Assembly (NCBI GenBank): GCA_036346395.1
Contig: CM070609.1
Location: 24,549,223-24,613,222, forward strand
Direction: 5' to 3'
DNA length: 64,000 bases
Origin: Hsuehochloa calcarea
Taxonomy: Eukaryota > Streptophyta > Magnoliopsida > Poales > Poaceae
Below, piece after piece: positions 11,903-22,945 of this stretch; position 1 is the first letter of the stretch, and each line of letters starts with the position of its first letter. The notes below the pieces were generated by a model. The model saw nothing but the letters and a program-made list of their open reading frames with translations. It did no database searches and was not told the DNA's origin. The translations under genes and the position numbers were made by a program.

Positions 11903-12150
11903 GAAGTAAAACACATTTGCTTCACTTCAAATGGCAAAACACATTCGCCCATTTGAGTACAATTCCAACAAGGTTAAAAGATGATATTCTCAGCTAGTTG
12001 CAAAACACATTTGCCAATATTTTAGAATACTCATCAGAAAGAATAAGGTACATGGACTTACACCATTTGCAACATACATTTGCAAACTTAAGTCACATGC
12101 TACAAAGGTTATGCATGAGCCTCGACTATTTGCAAAATACATTCGCAAAT
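11903..12150. repeat. Array of five hairpins with an A-rich ACATT loop
   Basis: Hairpins at 11903-11923, 11929-11954, 11998-12017, 12066-12086 and 12128-12150 share a loop of the type AAAACACATT. Stems differ but mostly stay complementary: GAAG/CTTC, AAATGG/CCATTT, TTGCAAA/TTTGCCAA, TTTGC/GCAAA and ATTTGC/GCAAAT. Confidence 0.75.
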
Positions 12151-12360
12151 AAATAACATCATGCCTAGATGAGCTAGAGCAACCATGATGAGCTATCAAC
12201 ACATGACTAACTCAAACTACTAGTTAAGACCCCTCTTAATAGTACGACAACTTATACTAGCAATCCGGTCTTCCAACCAAACACCAAGACCGGTAAAAGA
12301 CTAGGAACATATCCTTAGCCCTAGCTAGTCATACATTTGCCTTGCATCTTCTTGAAGCTT

Positions 12361-12565
12361 GATGATGCACATCATCACTTCATGTCCGGGTTATTAACTT
12401 GATAATCATCAACGCATGATGATCCTTTGCTTGACCTCCATCAACACATGATGGGTCTTCTGTTACCTTGACGATCAACTCATGATCATCTCTTCTTGAT
12501 AAGCATCAACTCATGATGCATCCTTTACACTAAGCTCTTGACTTGATGATCAACTCATGATCATC
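12361..12565. repeat. Array of six hairpins with constant ACNCA loop and changing stems
   Basis: Hairpins: 12361-12376 (GATGATG/CATCATC, loop CA), 12405-12423 (ATCATCA/TGATGAT), 12438-12454 (CCATCA/TGATGG), 12473-12487 (GATCA/TGATC), 12503-12519 (GCATCA/TGATGC) and 12545-12565 (GATGATCA/TGATCATC). Loops of the last five are ACGCA, ACACA, ACTCA, ACTCA and ACTCA. Most units are preceded by CTTGA. Every stem listed is a perfect complement. Confidence 0.85.
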
Positions 12566-12769
12566 CCAAGTCTTCATCATCCTGGAACATAACCTATTCA
12601 TCCAACTCATGAAAAATGTTAGTTCCACAATGTGATTACCATTAGTTACCACAACAAACCATTATCACATAATGGTGGGATAAGATACATCAATCTTTTC
12701 CTTATTGGTAATTAATGATAACCACTTCAATTACACATAAATTGAATTTAGATAAAGTTAACACAACGT

Positions 12770-12885
12770 GAGTATATATGAACTACACAAGTTACATATA
12801 CTCACGATATGAGTATGTAAGAACTACACAAGTTCTATATACTCAAAACATGAGTATACAAAAACTACACAAGTTCTATATACTC
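12770..12885. repeat. Three tandem 34-bp hairpins, period 41 bp
   Basis: Units at 12770-12803, 12811-12844 and 12852-12885 each run from GAGTAT to ATACTC around a conserved centre ACTACACAAGT. The spacing is exactly 41 bp twice. The middle of the stems varies, with mostly maintained pairing. Confidence 0.8.
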
Positions 12886-13249
12886 AAATGGATATGTTTC
12901 AAAGTAAAGATCCCAAAATATATACGGAACACGAAATATGGATCAATACTAGTGAAACCACAAAATATAGAATAAGTTCCCCCTAAATGTGTGCATACAC
13001 ATATGTGTAAAGAAAACATATGCACATATTCAAGATATACTAATGGTGGAGTTCTTCCTATATTTTGGATCCGAGGAATGCAACATTATATAATAGTATA
13101 AGTCGAAAGCATACCTCATGAATTTCACATTTATATCCAAATGAGACTACACAAGATAATACTTGACAAAAGAGTTAGTCTCATATTTGGATTTGCCATT
13201 AATCACCAAAACACTCCATTAACTCATAATGTCGGGTCTAGATCTTTCA

Positions 13250-13709
13250 GCAGGTGGTCAAAGACGTAACACTAACATCCACGACCGGATTGGGACACCA
13301 GAGACTCGGTATATTAATCCGAGGAATCAGTCCCCAACCGACTACAATCTGGCTCCTTTTCAAAGAAGACGCCATGACTCTATAACAGGTTGTCGAGCCT
13401 TCTCGGTAGGGCTCTAACCTGTACGCTAGCTGGACAGGTTCGGATCAGCAAACGTAGAAAAGTTAATGGGATTCAGAACCCATTAGAATTTGTTTAGATC
13501 TATACTACCGCCATCAAAGCTGCTGGTGGTAATGACAACGTGGTGGCAAATTACTTACTTGCTCATGGTCCTTGAAGGGTTTGCCCGGTCATGGTTGCTC
13601 AACCTGCCGGTCAGATCTATCTACACTTGGGAGCAGTTATGCGATACTCTGATCCATAACAGAAATTGGAGAACCAAGTTCCAAGAAGGATAAAGATGGC
13701 TACGAAGAA
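13250..13709 (+). pseudogene. gag remainder of the outer Gypsy element
   Basis: Past the insert, gag-type sequence resumes. A stretch near 13600-13650 reads SIYTWEQLCDTLI, the conserved Trp/Leu-rich capsid segment of plant Gypsy gag; the nested relative has SVYTWEQLCDLLI near 20855. Frame changes and stops are frequent. Confidence 0.6.
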
Positions 13710-14153
13710 ATGGAGTACCAGGAGCCTCAACACACTGTGGATATGATCTTCGGTGGATCCTCCTCGTACGAGTCAAGACGTCATCTGATGGCCGTGGAGC
13801 AAGAAGTAAACCTTGCCGAGTCTCTGATCGCCACCAAGTCATCCAGGTGGTTGAAAATAGTTATCTCCTTCAGCAAAGAAGACTGCCACATCCCGTCGAC
13901 TCGACTAGGTAGGTTCCCTATTGTTGTTGAGTCTACTATTAATAACTGCCAAGTTAATCGAGTCTTAATAGATAGAGATAGTTCTTTAAATATTTTGTTT
14001 ACGAGAGCATTGGAAGAAATGCAAATTCCTAGGTCGAAAGTAAAACCTGTGAAGTATGCTTTTCATGGCATAATTCTTGGTTCTACTGCTAAACTGATAG
14101 GACAGCTGTCCCTACCAATCCTGTTTGATGTGGTGGATTTTGAAACCGTATAA
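13710..14153 (+). pseudogene. Aspartic protease region of the outer Gypsy element
   Basis: A 147-codon open stretch contains the protease flap/core pattern. The catalytic loop reads VLIDRDSSLNILF, where plant Gypsy proteases normally have a D-G-G-S-S type loop; the nested copy has IDGCSSLNILF. The damaged D/G positions indicate loss of activity. Downstream reading continues through LGHPTLAKL-like sequence after a TAA. Confidence 0.7.
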
Positions 14154-14639
14154 AATGGGATCCTTGGTCATCCGACATTGGCTAAATTACAGATATCTAC
14201 GCATTGCGACTATCAGAGTTTAAAGATGACGGGACCAAAAGGAGTCATCACGGTTTGAGGAGATAGAAAAATAGCTTATGCATGTTATTGGAAATCTCTA
14301 AAACTGGTCGACGAGCTTTCGACCAGAGAAACTAATCCGCCTTTGGTGCAGATCAAGCACTCCAGACCAAAGATGACCCCAAAGCCTTCCGACTAGACCA
14401 AGGAGGTACCACTCGACAAAGACGCTTCTCTAGAAAGCGTCAAAATGCCATCTGGGTCAGAAAATGCTAACACATCTTCCCAAAAGGTACTAGTCGGGGT
14501 AGGACTCGGCCTTAAATAGGAAGAGTCGTTCGTCTCCTTCCTCCAATCAAACCTGGACGTATTCGCCTAATAGGCGTCCGACATGCCCGGAGTCCCAGAG
14601 AGGTGATCGAGCACAGGTTAGCTCTCTAGCCTAACAAAA

Positions 14640-15440
14640 AACTAGTCAAGCAGAAGCTAAGGCGCTTCGCACCTAATCGGAAGGAGGCAATCCAGTTAGG
14701 GATTGACAAGCTCCTCAAGTCCGAGTTTATTCGTGAGGTCAACCACCCAGAGTGGCTCGCCAACCCTGTAATGGTCAGAAAAATAAATGGAAAATGGTGA
14801 ATGTGTATTGACTTCACAGATCTTAATAAAGCTTATCCGAAGGATGAATTTCCCCTTACACGCATTGATCAACTTGTATATTGTACTTCCGGGTGTGAGT
14901 TGTTAAGTTTTTTAGATGCGTACTCAGGGTACCACCAGATTAATATGAGTAAAGATGATGAAGAGAAAACATCCTTCATCACGCCATATGGCACTTACTG
15001 CTATGTTAAGATGTCATTTGGTCTCAAGAATGTTGGTGCGGCTTTTCATAGGTTAATGCAAAAAAAACTTTTAATCCTCAGATAGGTCGAAATCTAGAAG
15101 TCTACGTTGATGACTTGGTTGTGAAAAGCATCAACGCTGGCGATCATATTTCGACTTACACGAGACTTTCAACAACTTAAAAAGGCATAACCTTAAGTAA
15201 AATCCAGAGAAGTGTATGTTCGAAGTGTCGTCTGAAAAACTTCTTGGTTTCCTAGTTTCGGCTACAGGGATTGAAGTGAATCCAGCAAAAATATCAGTCA
15301 TCGACCAGATGTGCCCTCCGACCACAAAGAAAGAAGTCCAAAAACTAATCTGCTATATGGCAGCGCTAAGTCGTTTCATAGCACGGTTAGGTGAAAATGG
15401 TTACTTTTCTTTAAGCTTCTTTGGAAACACGTAAGTTTCA
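14640..15440 (+). pseudogene. Reverse transcriptase region of the outer Gypsy element
   Basis: Recognisable blocks: MCIDFTDLNKAYPKDEFPL, then FLDAYSGYHQI (14905-14945), SFGLKNVGAAFHRLM and, after a frame change, the YVDD box (VYVDDLVVKS near 15100). The RT connection region follows, with LLGFLVSATGIEVNPAKI at 15240. The order is normal for Ty3/Gypsy. Several frames are needed, so no active enzyme is possible. Confidence 0.85.
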
Positions 15441-15499
15441 AGTGGACTAAAGAAGCAAACGACGCTTTTGAAGAACTCAAACCCTGATACCACCCAAGG

Positions 15500-15800
15500 G
15501 CCCGAGTAAGAACATCACGATGAGTGGACAATGTACTTTGACGGCTCCTTGATATTAAAAGGCTCAGGGCTGGAGTTGTCTTGATATCCCTTACTGGAGA
15601 CCATATCAAATACGTCATTCAGTTAAATTTTCCTGCCATAAACAATGTGGCAGAATATGAAAGTTTACTGGCAGGACTCCGAGCAGCTAGAGCGCTCGAG
15701 ATTTATAGATTACTAGTGAAAGGTGATTCCTAACTAGTAGTGAATCAAGTCGGAAAGAGTATCAATTCTCAAGTACCAAGATGTCATCTTATTTGGTGGA
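15500..15800 (+). pseudogene. RNase H region of the outer Gypsy element
   Basis: After the RT connection, fragments matching the RNase H fold appear: a YFDGS-like strand near 15540, a NVAEYE/ALL-type stretch near 15640-15680 and a VKGDS-like strand near 15720, with stops between them. The assignment relies on position between RT and integrase and on short motifs. Confidence 0.5.
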
Positions 15801-15959
15801 AGTACAGAAACCCGAAAAGCACTTCTTCAATTTTCAGATCCAACATATTCCTATAAAGGAAAACTTTCTGGCAAAACAGTTGGCATGGATAGCCTTCGCA
15901 AGGTCACCTATCCCGCCAAGAATTTTTATCAAGCAACTCGATTCACCCTCGGTGGTTGA

Positions 15960-17354
15960 GCATTACGAGGACATAGATGTTTCGCTAGAGATTGTACAAA
16001 TCGATCATAAGAACACGGATGCTCCACAGGAGGTCGCAAAGCTCGATCCTGGTAGAAATTGGATGATGTCGATCTACAATTATCTTCAACATGGCATTAT
16101 TCCCGAAGATGATGTAGAGACTGATCGTATAGTTCGAAAAGCCAAATCAACACTTTGATCGAAAGTATCATTTATAAACGGGGATCTCACAGAGTGTTGA
16201 TAAGATGCATATCTCAAACGGATGACATTAAGTTGTTATCCGACTTTCATGGAGGAGTCTATGGAGCACATCATTCCTACAGAACACTGGTCGGTAAAGT
16301 CTTCAGGCCAGGATACTACTGGCTAACTGTCCTTCATGATGCAAAAGAGCTCATGACGAAGTACGTACAATATCAATTTCATAGTCGATAAGTACATTAG
16401 CTGACACAAGCTGTGCATACAATTTCTCTTTCTTGACCTTTTGCGACCTGGGGACTCGACATTCTGAGACTTTTCCCAAGAGCACCTGGGGGTTTTGAAT
16501 TCTTTTTCGTCATGATTGACACATTTACAAAATGGATAGAAGCCGATCCAGTTTTTAAAATAATAATTGAGGCATCTAACATGTTTCTTACAAAAAATGT
16601 GATAACAAGATTTTGCGTACCCAGTTCTATAATCACGGATAACGGTACCCAGTTCTCCAGCGAAATTTTTAGAAATTCTACGACGATCTAGGTATGAAAA
16701 TATATTTTGCATTTATCGCTCATCCGTAGAGAAACAGAGCAGTCGAGTGAGCTATTGGTATAACAATGCAAGGAGTGAAACACCGAGTTTTTGACCAGTT
16801 AACAAAACTGTCAGGAGCTTGGGTTCAATAATTTTCCTCTGTATTATGGGTTGTTCGAACAACAACCAGTTGTGCGACCGATGAAACATCATTCTTTCTA
16901 GTTTACGGTGCTGATGCAATGCTTCCTTCGAAACTGAAAATCGGCTCTACTCAAACCGATCGTTTTTGTCAAAGCTATCAAAATGAACGAATAATCGACG
17001 ACCTCGATTTCCTTGAAGAAAGACGAAATCAAGCCCTCGTATGATCAGCAGTTACCAGCAAATGAGAAGGTACCACAATCGTAAGGTAAAATCTCATAGC
17101 CTAGCTGTAGGTGATCCGGTTCTAAGAAAAATTCAGAAGCAAGCAAATCGTAATAAACTTTCTATCAAATGGGAATGTCCTTAAACTGTGGTCGAAGTAA
17201 CCAAGCAAATCGCAATAAACTTTCTTCTAAATGGGAAGGTCCTTACACTGTGGTCGAAGTTACCCGACCTAGCTCAGTATGGCTAGCAATGTCAAACGGA
17301 CATGTTTTGTCAAATTCTTGGAACATTGATCAACTGCGCAAGTTCTTTGTATAG
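15960..17354 (+). pseudogene. Integrase region of the outer Gypsy element
   Basis: The zinc-binding N-domain is seen at 16240-16390 (FHGGVYGAHHSYRTLVGKVF, then YYW). The catalytic core follows, with VMIDTFTKWIEA near 16510 and IITDNGTQFSS near 16630 supplying the two Asp of a DDE core. The C-terminal segment ends with WEGPYTVVEV and NSWNIDQLRKFFV and a stop at 17352-17354. Multiple stops interrupt it. The C-terminal segment contains a 62-bp tandem duplication. Confidence 0.8.
17141..17264 (+). repeat. 62-bp tandem duplication within the integrase tail
   Basis: 17141-17202 and 17203-17264 are near-identical copies, both starting AAGCAAATCG. The second copy keeps the better coding sequence (KWEGPYTVVEV); the first has decayed. 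Confidence 0.9.
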
Positions 17355-18346
17355 TTTTCACATTATTTCAATGTCAATATATATTCATTTCTTTTTCCGA
17401 TGAGTGTTATTGTTTATATATCTGTCATCCATTATCTGGTCGTATAGTATTGTTATCTAACTGGCCAGAGAAGATCTAATTTCCTCTGATATCCTTCCAA
17501 AAGGATCTCTTTTACATTTTTGGCCTCGACATAATCGCCACAAGACATAAGGTTCCTAGTCGTGATCATCTCAGTTATGGTTCTCACGCGCAACCATACA
17601 CTCTTTTCTTTAAAAAAAAAAAAAGTAAAAGAGTGTAACATAGACAACATGATATAGTTACTTACATGCTTAAGAATTCAAAGATTAACTTTCTTCATTT
17701 CAATATTTTATTCTACTCTTGTTTGGCTACTAGTCAGGACACGGAAAACCTCCAGTCGAAATCTCTCCTCTGCACGTGGTTATGCCCACTTGAAAGAGTT
17801 TCCTAGCGACAACCCTTTTCTTACGATCCTCGTTGCTAGTCAGGCTTGAGCATGAGCACGTTTCACGACGTGTCTATTATGGCTTTAAATCTTAGCAACT
17901 TTTACAACTAGTTTTGGATAATGTGTATAAATAAGACCACTTATCATTTATGCATACATTTTTGTAAGATTTCTTTTCATCAAGGACAAGTCTTGTACAT
18001 ATCTTCTGTCCAGACATTGTACTATACGATATTTCGATTATGGAAAGGATCTATAGCTAATCGAAATTATACACTGGTTCCAACCAAATTAATTTCCTAG
18101 TATTAATTAGATCGTTTTTAAACATAATCTATACATACTTTGTACTATGGTCGTAGCTTTTGCTCTTTTTCTTGGTCTACTGCTTCTTTAGCAAGTCCTT
18201 CTACTAACACAAGCAGTCGGGGGCTAGAAAATATATGAGAATTCAGCAAAGCAAAAAATATGAACACATGCTTGATTTGATGACAAAAGGTAAGTTTTTA
18301 TTTACAAATATAACATTACAACCATCCACATCTCGAGATTATTAGA
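17355..18346. other. Non-coding spacer between pol and the antisense ORF
   Basis: AT-rich element DNA with no recognisable frame. It separates the end of integrase (+) from the end of the antisense ORF (-), the place where Tat-type elements have non-coding spacer. Confidence 0.5.
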
Positions 18347-18471
18347 CTAGCCGCTGCGTGGTGGAGATCCGACCTCCATTTCATCTGTACCCTTGTTTCC
18401 AAGAGGCAAAATATCCTCCATTAACTTAACTGCTTCATCCTCTGAACAGTTGAAGTGTTCTTCAACAGCTT
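18347..18471 (-). pseudogene. C-terminal end of the Gypsy antisense ORF
   Basis: On the minus strand, sequence from 18471 reads AVEEHFNCSEDEAVKLMEDI and ends PPRSG with a stop at 18347-18349. It is the far end of the antisense ORF at 22946-25590, cut off by the nested element. Confidence 0.65.
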
Positions 18472-19170
18472 TGACGAGGATTGAAACCTCTATATATTAT
18501 TTAATACATAGAAAAGAGCATACGTCTTCATGGTCGTAACCCCTAAGGCTAACGACCTCACTGGTCGTAAGGATTCCAAAGGTTACATAATATATACTCT
18601 GGTCGAACAAGGTTCCTAACCTAGTCTCTGACCAGTCGAATACTCATGAGGCTTTGAACTGGTATCTGGGTCTAAGTCTAGGTATATCCTTCATCGTGTG
18701 ACGAATGGAACATGTGCTGTATATTCCATACCATGCGACGTTACATAACTCTGAGACACTGGAATACGGTTAAATGACTTACTGATATATAACCGCACAG
18801 CAGTTGATACATTATCAACTAACGCCTCTCTCCGACCAGACACGTCACTTCCCAACATGCGTCTCTCCAAGGGATAACTGCCAACGCTTCATCAACTACA
18901 TAAGGAGGATCGCAGAAGGTGGAGAGGGGGGATCAGAAGAGAGATCGATTGGAAGGCACTTCAGAAGACCACCATTCGATTAGTTTTCAACACCATAGCA
19001 GGCATTACGCTCCAGTATTACTAGGATTAGCCTCTTTTTTCATATTACAGGCACTCCTTGTAGTAGCCAGTTCATAGCAATAAAGAGCAACTCCATTCCT
19101 TTCCAGGAGATATGTGCCAGTTTCCTCTGTTTTTTATATATTTGTAAGTTCGGTGATTTGATTGTCGACA
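18472..19170 (+). repeat. 5' LTR of the nested Gypsy element
   Basis: Begins TGACGAGGATTG and ends GTCGACA. It contains GGTCGT, ACGACC, GGTCGT in series at 18532-18568. It is followed after two bases by TGGCGCCG. Confidence 0.9.
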
Positions 19171-19264
19171 GTTGGCGCCGTCCGTGGGGAAGAAGGCGCA
19201 ATTCTCCTGAAGAAGTTCTTCACTCGTCAAATCCTCGCCCATCCTTCATAATCGTTCATGCGAC

Positions 19265-21480
19265 TATGGTAGGAACTTGGGACAAGGAGAACTAATTCGA
19301 TTTGGATGACTACCCCAATCTCGACATGGAAGCCTGCATTCAGGCCATGCAAGAGAACTAGGCGTCATCATCTTCCTGATCCGCCGGTTCGCAGGTCACT
19401 GACAACACCGAAGTCGAGCGGATGGATGAGGATGCACCACCACGATAAGTGGCACTTCCTAAGGGATAGGTCACTCTAACTAGCTCGGAGCGTCCGAAAA
19501 TCTCTCCAAGCTCGGTCCTTCCGACCGGTGACAAAGGTGATGAACCCTCAGCCTTGCAATTCGAGAATCAATACATTCTCGATACAATCATGGTTGACAG
19601 TACACCAACGGCTTTTGAAAATTCCAAAAGCCAACCGACATCTGGTAACAATGTCGATGAAACCCTCACCGGTTATGGGCCGAGTGGGAACAATAAGGCT
19701 CAGTATACGATCGGCAATCCGTCGGGTCAGGCTAAGTTCGCCACGAAGACCTCAGGAGGTGCTTATCTCTGACCGGTCTCCATCGTGGAAGTCTCTGGTA
19801 GAAGTACTGAAAAGCTCTCCACTGGTTACATTGGAAGCTCTTCGAAGGATCGCTGCTAGAAACACGAGGTCAATGCGATCGAAAATACTGATCGTAATGT
19901 CGTGTATGGTCCTGCACACACTGCCTCGCCACCACATACTGATGGAAATGGCACGAGCAATCAAGCACCAATTACAAGAGGCAGCAGAACTGATGGATGT
20001 CCATCAATTAATTCACCTGGTTATGCCCCACCAAGGATGATGGGTCGGATGGGGCTAGGCGCAAGGTCAAGAGAAGGTTTAGATCTATGAACGCCAACAA
20101 CCTCAATGAATCCTCTCGAGACCTTCAGTAACGGTACAAAACCTGCAGCGTATTCAGAATATTTTAAATAACACTGACCCTGCTCAGCAGGAGCTCCAGG
20201 TTTTGTCCAGTTGGTGGGACAGGTATCAGAAATCCTTTAACAAACCGTGCAAAGTACGGAAGCATACCGAGAACATAGGACATCATAAAGTCAAACTATG
20301 ACTTCGTCCCAACGTTCCCCTCTCAGCAGAGGGCGGCATGGTTATGTTGGGAATTGATCGATACCAAGACCTACTCGACGATTTCGACCAACGAGGCATG
20401 AAGGAGGAGGTTATTCCAAACAACCACACCTTCCCCTCGTCGAGAGAGTTATTCGCTTGGCCCCGATGATCTACGGCATCGTTTGGGCTGAGCAGGTGAT
20501 CAAAGGCGTCATCCTAACGCCCACGATCAGATTGGAACACCAGAGCCCCTGTATTCTAATCTAAGAAATCGATCTCCGACCGATCACAATCCGACACCTT
20601 TTCAAAGAAGGCGCCATGAGTCAGTCACGGGCTTCTGAGCTTTCTCCGTAGGGCTCCAGGTTGTGCGTTGGCCTAACAGGTTTCGACCGGCCAACTTGGA
20701 TAAGTTCAATGGGTCCCAGAACCCGTTAGAATTTCTCCAGATTTGTACCACAGCCATCAGAGCAGCTGGCGGTGATGAAAATATGATGGCTAACTACTTA
20801 CCTACGGTACTGGATGGATCTGCCCGGTCTTAGTTGCTCAACCAGCCGGTCAGATCAGTCTACACTTGGGAACAACTCTGCGATCTCTTGATTGTAAATA
20901 TTTCCAGGGTACGTACGATCGCCCTGGAAAGGAGGATGACCTCCATCGGATCTGGCAAAACCCGAAAGAGACTCTTCGTCAATATATCAAGAGGTTTAGC
21001 TAGGTTCGTAACTCAATACCAGATATTGCATAATCTTCTGTGATTCAAGCTTTCAAGGCAGGTTTAAGGAATCGGCGGTTAACGGAGGATATTGCCCTGA
21101 ATCCTCCATGAACAACCGCCGAACTTTTCGACATAGTTGATAAATACGCCGCCGCTAGTGAAGCGATTGAATGAAATGAAGCCATAGATCAAAAGGATAA
21201 ATGTCCTCAACCTGGCTTGGAGAAGCCAAAAAAGAAGCATAAAAAGATTCTCAAGAAGAAGAAACACCGCAAGATGGACGATAAGGAAGTCTTAGCGGTC
21301 TCAGACAAGTTTACCAAAGGTAAGAGAGATTATACCGGTCGAGGCAAGGCAAAAATTCTGACCGATGGGTATAAGAAGAATAAGAAGTGGTGCCCACTTC
21401 AGCAACAGGCAGGGTATGATTTGCGCACCTGCCGTGCTTGGCAAAAGAAATACAAGAATTAGGATAAGCAAGCTCCAAAA
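19265..21480 (+). pseudogene. Broken gag of the nested Gypsy element
   Basis: The region starts ATGGTAGGAACTTGG, homologous to the outer gag start at 9459, but an in-frame TAA follows within a dozen codons. Further on, a SVYTWEQLCD capsid motif is at about 20855 and a Lys-rich stretch with a CxxC-like cluster is at about 21340-21450 (nucleocapsid position). Several frames are required. Confidence 0.65.
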
Positions 21481-21489
21481 AGGACAAGG

Positions 21490-22247
21490 ATGGCGACGAG
21501 GAGATAGAGTACCAAGAACCTCAACATACGGTCAACATGATCTTTGGAGGATCTTCATCGTACGACTCACGACGTCATCTCAAGGTCATGGAGCGGAAGG
21601 TCAACCTTGCGGAGTCTTCGATCACCACCAAGCCATCAAGGTGGTTAGACACAATAATCTCCTTCGGCAAAGAAGACTGCCCAGTTCCATCGACTCGACC
21701 GGGTAGGTTTCCTATTATAGTTGAACCTACTATTAACAATTGCAAGGTTAATCGAATCTTGATAGATGGTTGTAGTTCTTTAAACATTTTATTTTCACGA
21801 GCATTAGAAGAAATGCAGGTTCCTAGATCAAAGGTGAAACCAGTAAAATATGCCTTCCATAGCATAGTCCCTGGTTCTACCGCCAAACCGATAGGACAGG
21901 TGTCCCTACCGGTTACGTTCGGAAGCTCTAATAACTTCTGAACATAAAAGGTTTCGTTTGACGTGGTTGATTTTGAAACTGCATATAATGGAATCCTTGG
22001 TCGCCCGGCTCTAGCAAAATTTCTGATAGTCACGTATTACGGTTATCAAAGTTTAAAGATGCCAGAACCAAAAGGTGTCATCATGGTTCGAGGAGAACGG
22101 AAGATGGATTATGCATGTGATCGGAGGTCTTTAGAACTAGTCAATGAGCTTCCGACCAGAAACACTGACTCATCTGCAATGCAGGTCAAACACTCCAGAC
22201 CGAAGTTGACACCCAAGCCGTCCGACCAGACAAAAGAGGTATTGCTT
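21490..22247 (+). pseudogene. Aspartic protease region of the nested Gypsy element
   Basis: Homologous to 13710-14153: MIFGGSSSYDSRRHL, then ILIDGCSSLNILFSRALEEM, and in a second frame VDFETAYNGILGRPALAKF. The sequence stops being element coding at about 22247, where the 3' LTR starts; this is the deletion junction. Confidence 0.7.
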
Positions 22248-22945
22248 CGACGAGGATTGAAACCTATATATATTATTTAATACATAGAAAAGACCATACG
22301 TCTTCATGGTCGTAACCCCTAAGGCTAACGACCTCACTGGTCGTAAGGATTCCAGAGGTTACATAATATATACTCTGGTCGGACAAGGTTCCTAACCTAG
22401 TCTCCGACCAGTCGAATGCTCATAAGGCTTTGAACTGGTATCTGGGTCTAAGTCCAGGTATATCCTTTACCGTGTGACGAATGGAACATGTGTTGTATAT
22501 TCCATACCACGCGACGTTACATAACTCTAAAACACTGGAGTACGGTTAAATGACTCACAGACATATAACCGCACAACAATTGACACATTGTCAACTAACG
22601 CCTCTCTCCGACCAGTCGCGTCACTTCCCAACAGGCGTCTCTCCAAGGGATACCTGCCAACGCTTCATCAACTACATAAGGAGGATCGCGGAAGGTGGAG
22701 AGGGGGGATCAGAAGAGAGATCGATTGGAAGGCACTTTAGAATACCACCATTATATTAGTTTACAACACCATAGCAGGCATTACGCTCTAGTGTTACTAG
22801 GATTAGCCGCTTTGTTCAGATTACAGATACTCCTTGTAATAGCCAGTTCATAGCAATAAAGAGCAACCCCATTTCTTTCCAGGAGATACGTGTCATTTTT
22901 CCTCTTTTTTATATATTTGTAAGTTCGGTGATTTGATCGTCGACA
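22248..22945 (+). repeat. 3' LTR of the nested Gypsy element
   Basis: Matches 18472-19170 base for base over most of its length. The first base is C instead of T. It ends GTCGACA, followed by AGCTT. Confidence 0.9.

Larger units (their letters stand above)
10689..13249 (+). mobile_element. 2.56-kb insert in gag, solo-LTR-like, packed with hairpin arrays
   Basis: The relative at 20490 reads uninterrupted through this gag position (gagcaggtgatcaaagg). Here the same site is split, with GCAGG on both sides (10684-10688 and 13250-13254; the match extends to AGCAGGT). The insert starts TATAAGATC and ends GATCTTTCA, so the ends are short inverted repeats, close to TG...CA if one G>A change is allowed. 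With a 5-bp duplication this fits a long solo LTR or a short LTR-type element. It has a CTAGAGGGGGGTGAATAG motif near the left end, no long ORF, and four successive blocks of palindromic repeats (11.51-11.89, 11.90-12.15, 12.36-12.57 and 12.77-12.89 kb). Strand and superfamily are uncertain. Confidence 0.65.
18472..22945 (+). mobile_element. Nested non-autonomous Gypsy element (gag and protease only)
   Basis: LTRs at 18472-19170 (699 bp) and 22248-22945 (698 bp) are flanked by AGCTT duplications (18467-18471 and 22946-22950). The interior has a TGGCGCCGTCC primer-binding region, a broken gag and a protease. It then runs directly into the 3' LTR at 22248, with no reverse transcriptase, RNase H or integrase. 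LTRs and gag are relatives of the outer element. By eye the LTR pair is more alike than the outer pair, as expected for a later insertion. Movement would have required enzymes in trans. Confidence 0.9.

Noticed and set aside
12361..12565. CRISPR-like array
   Set aside because: Short palindromic units without uniform repeats or spacers, in a plant retroelement; tandem hairpins instead.
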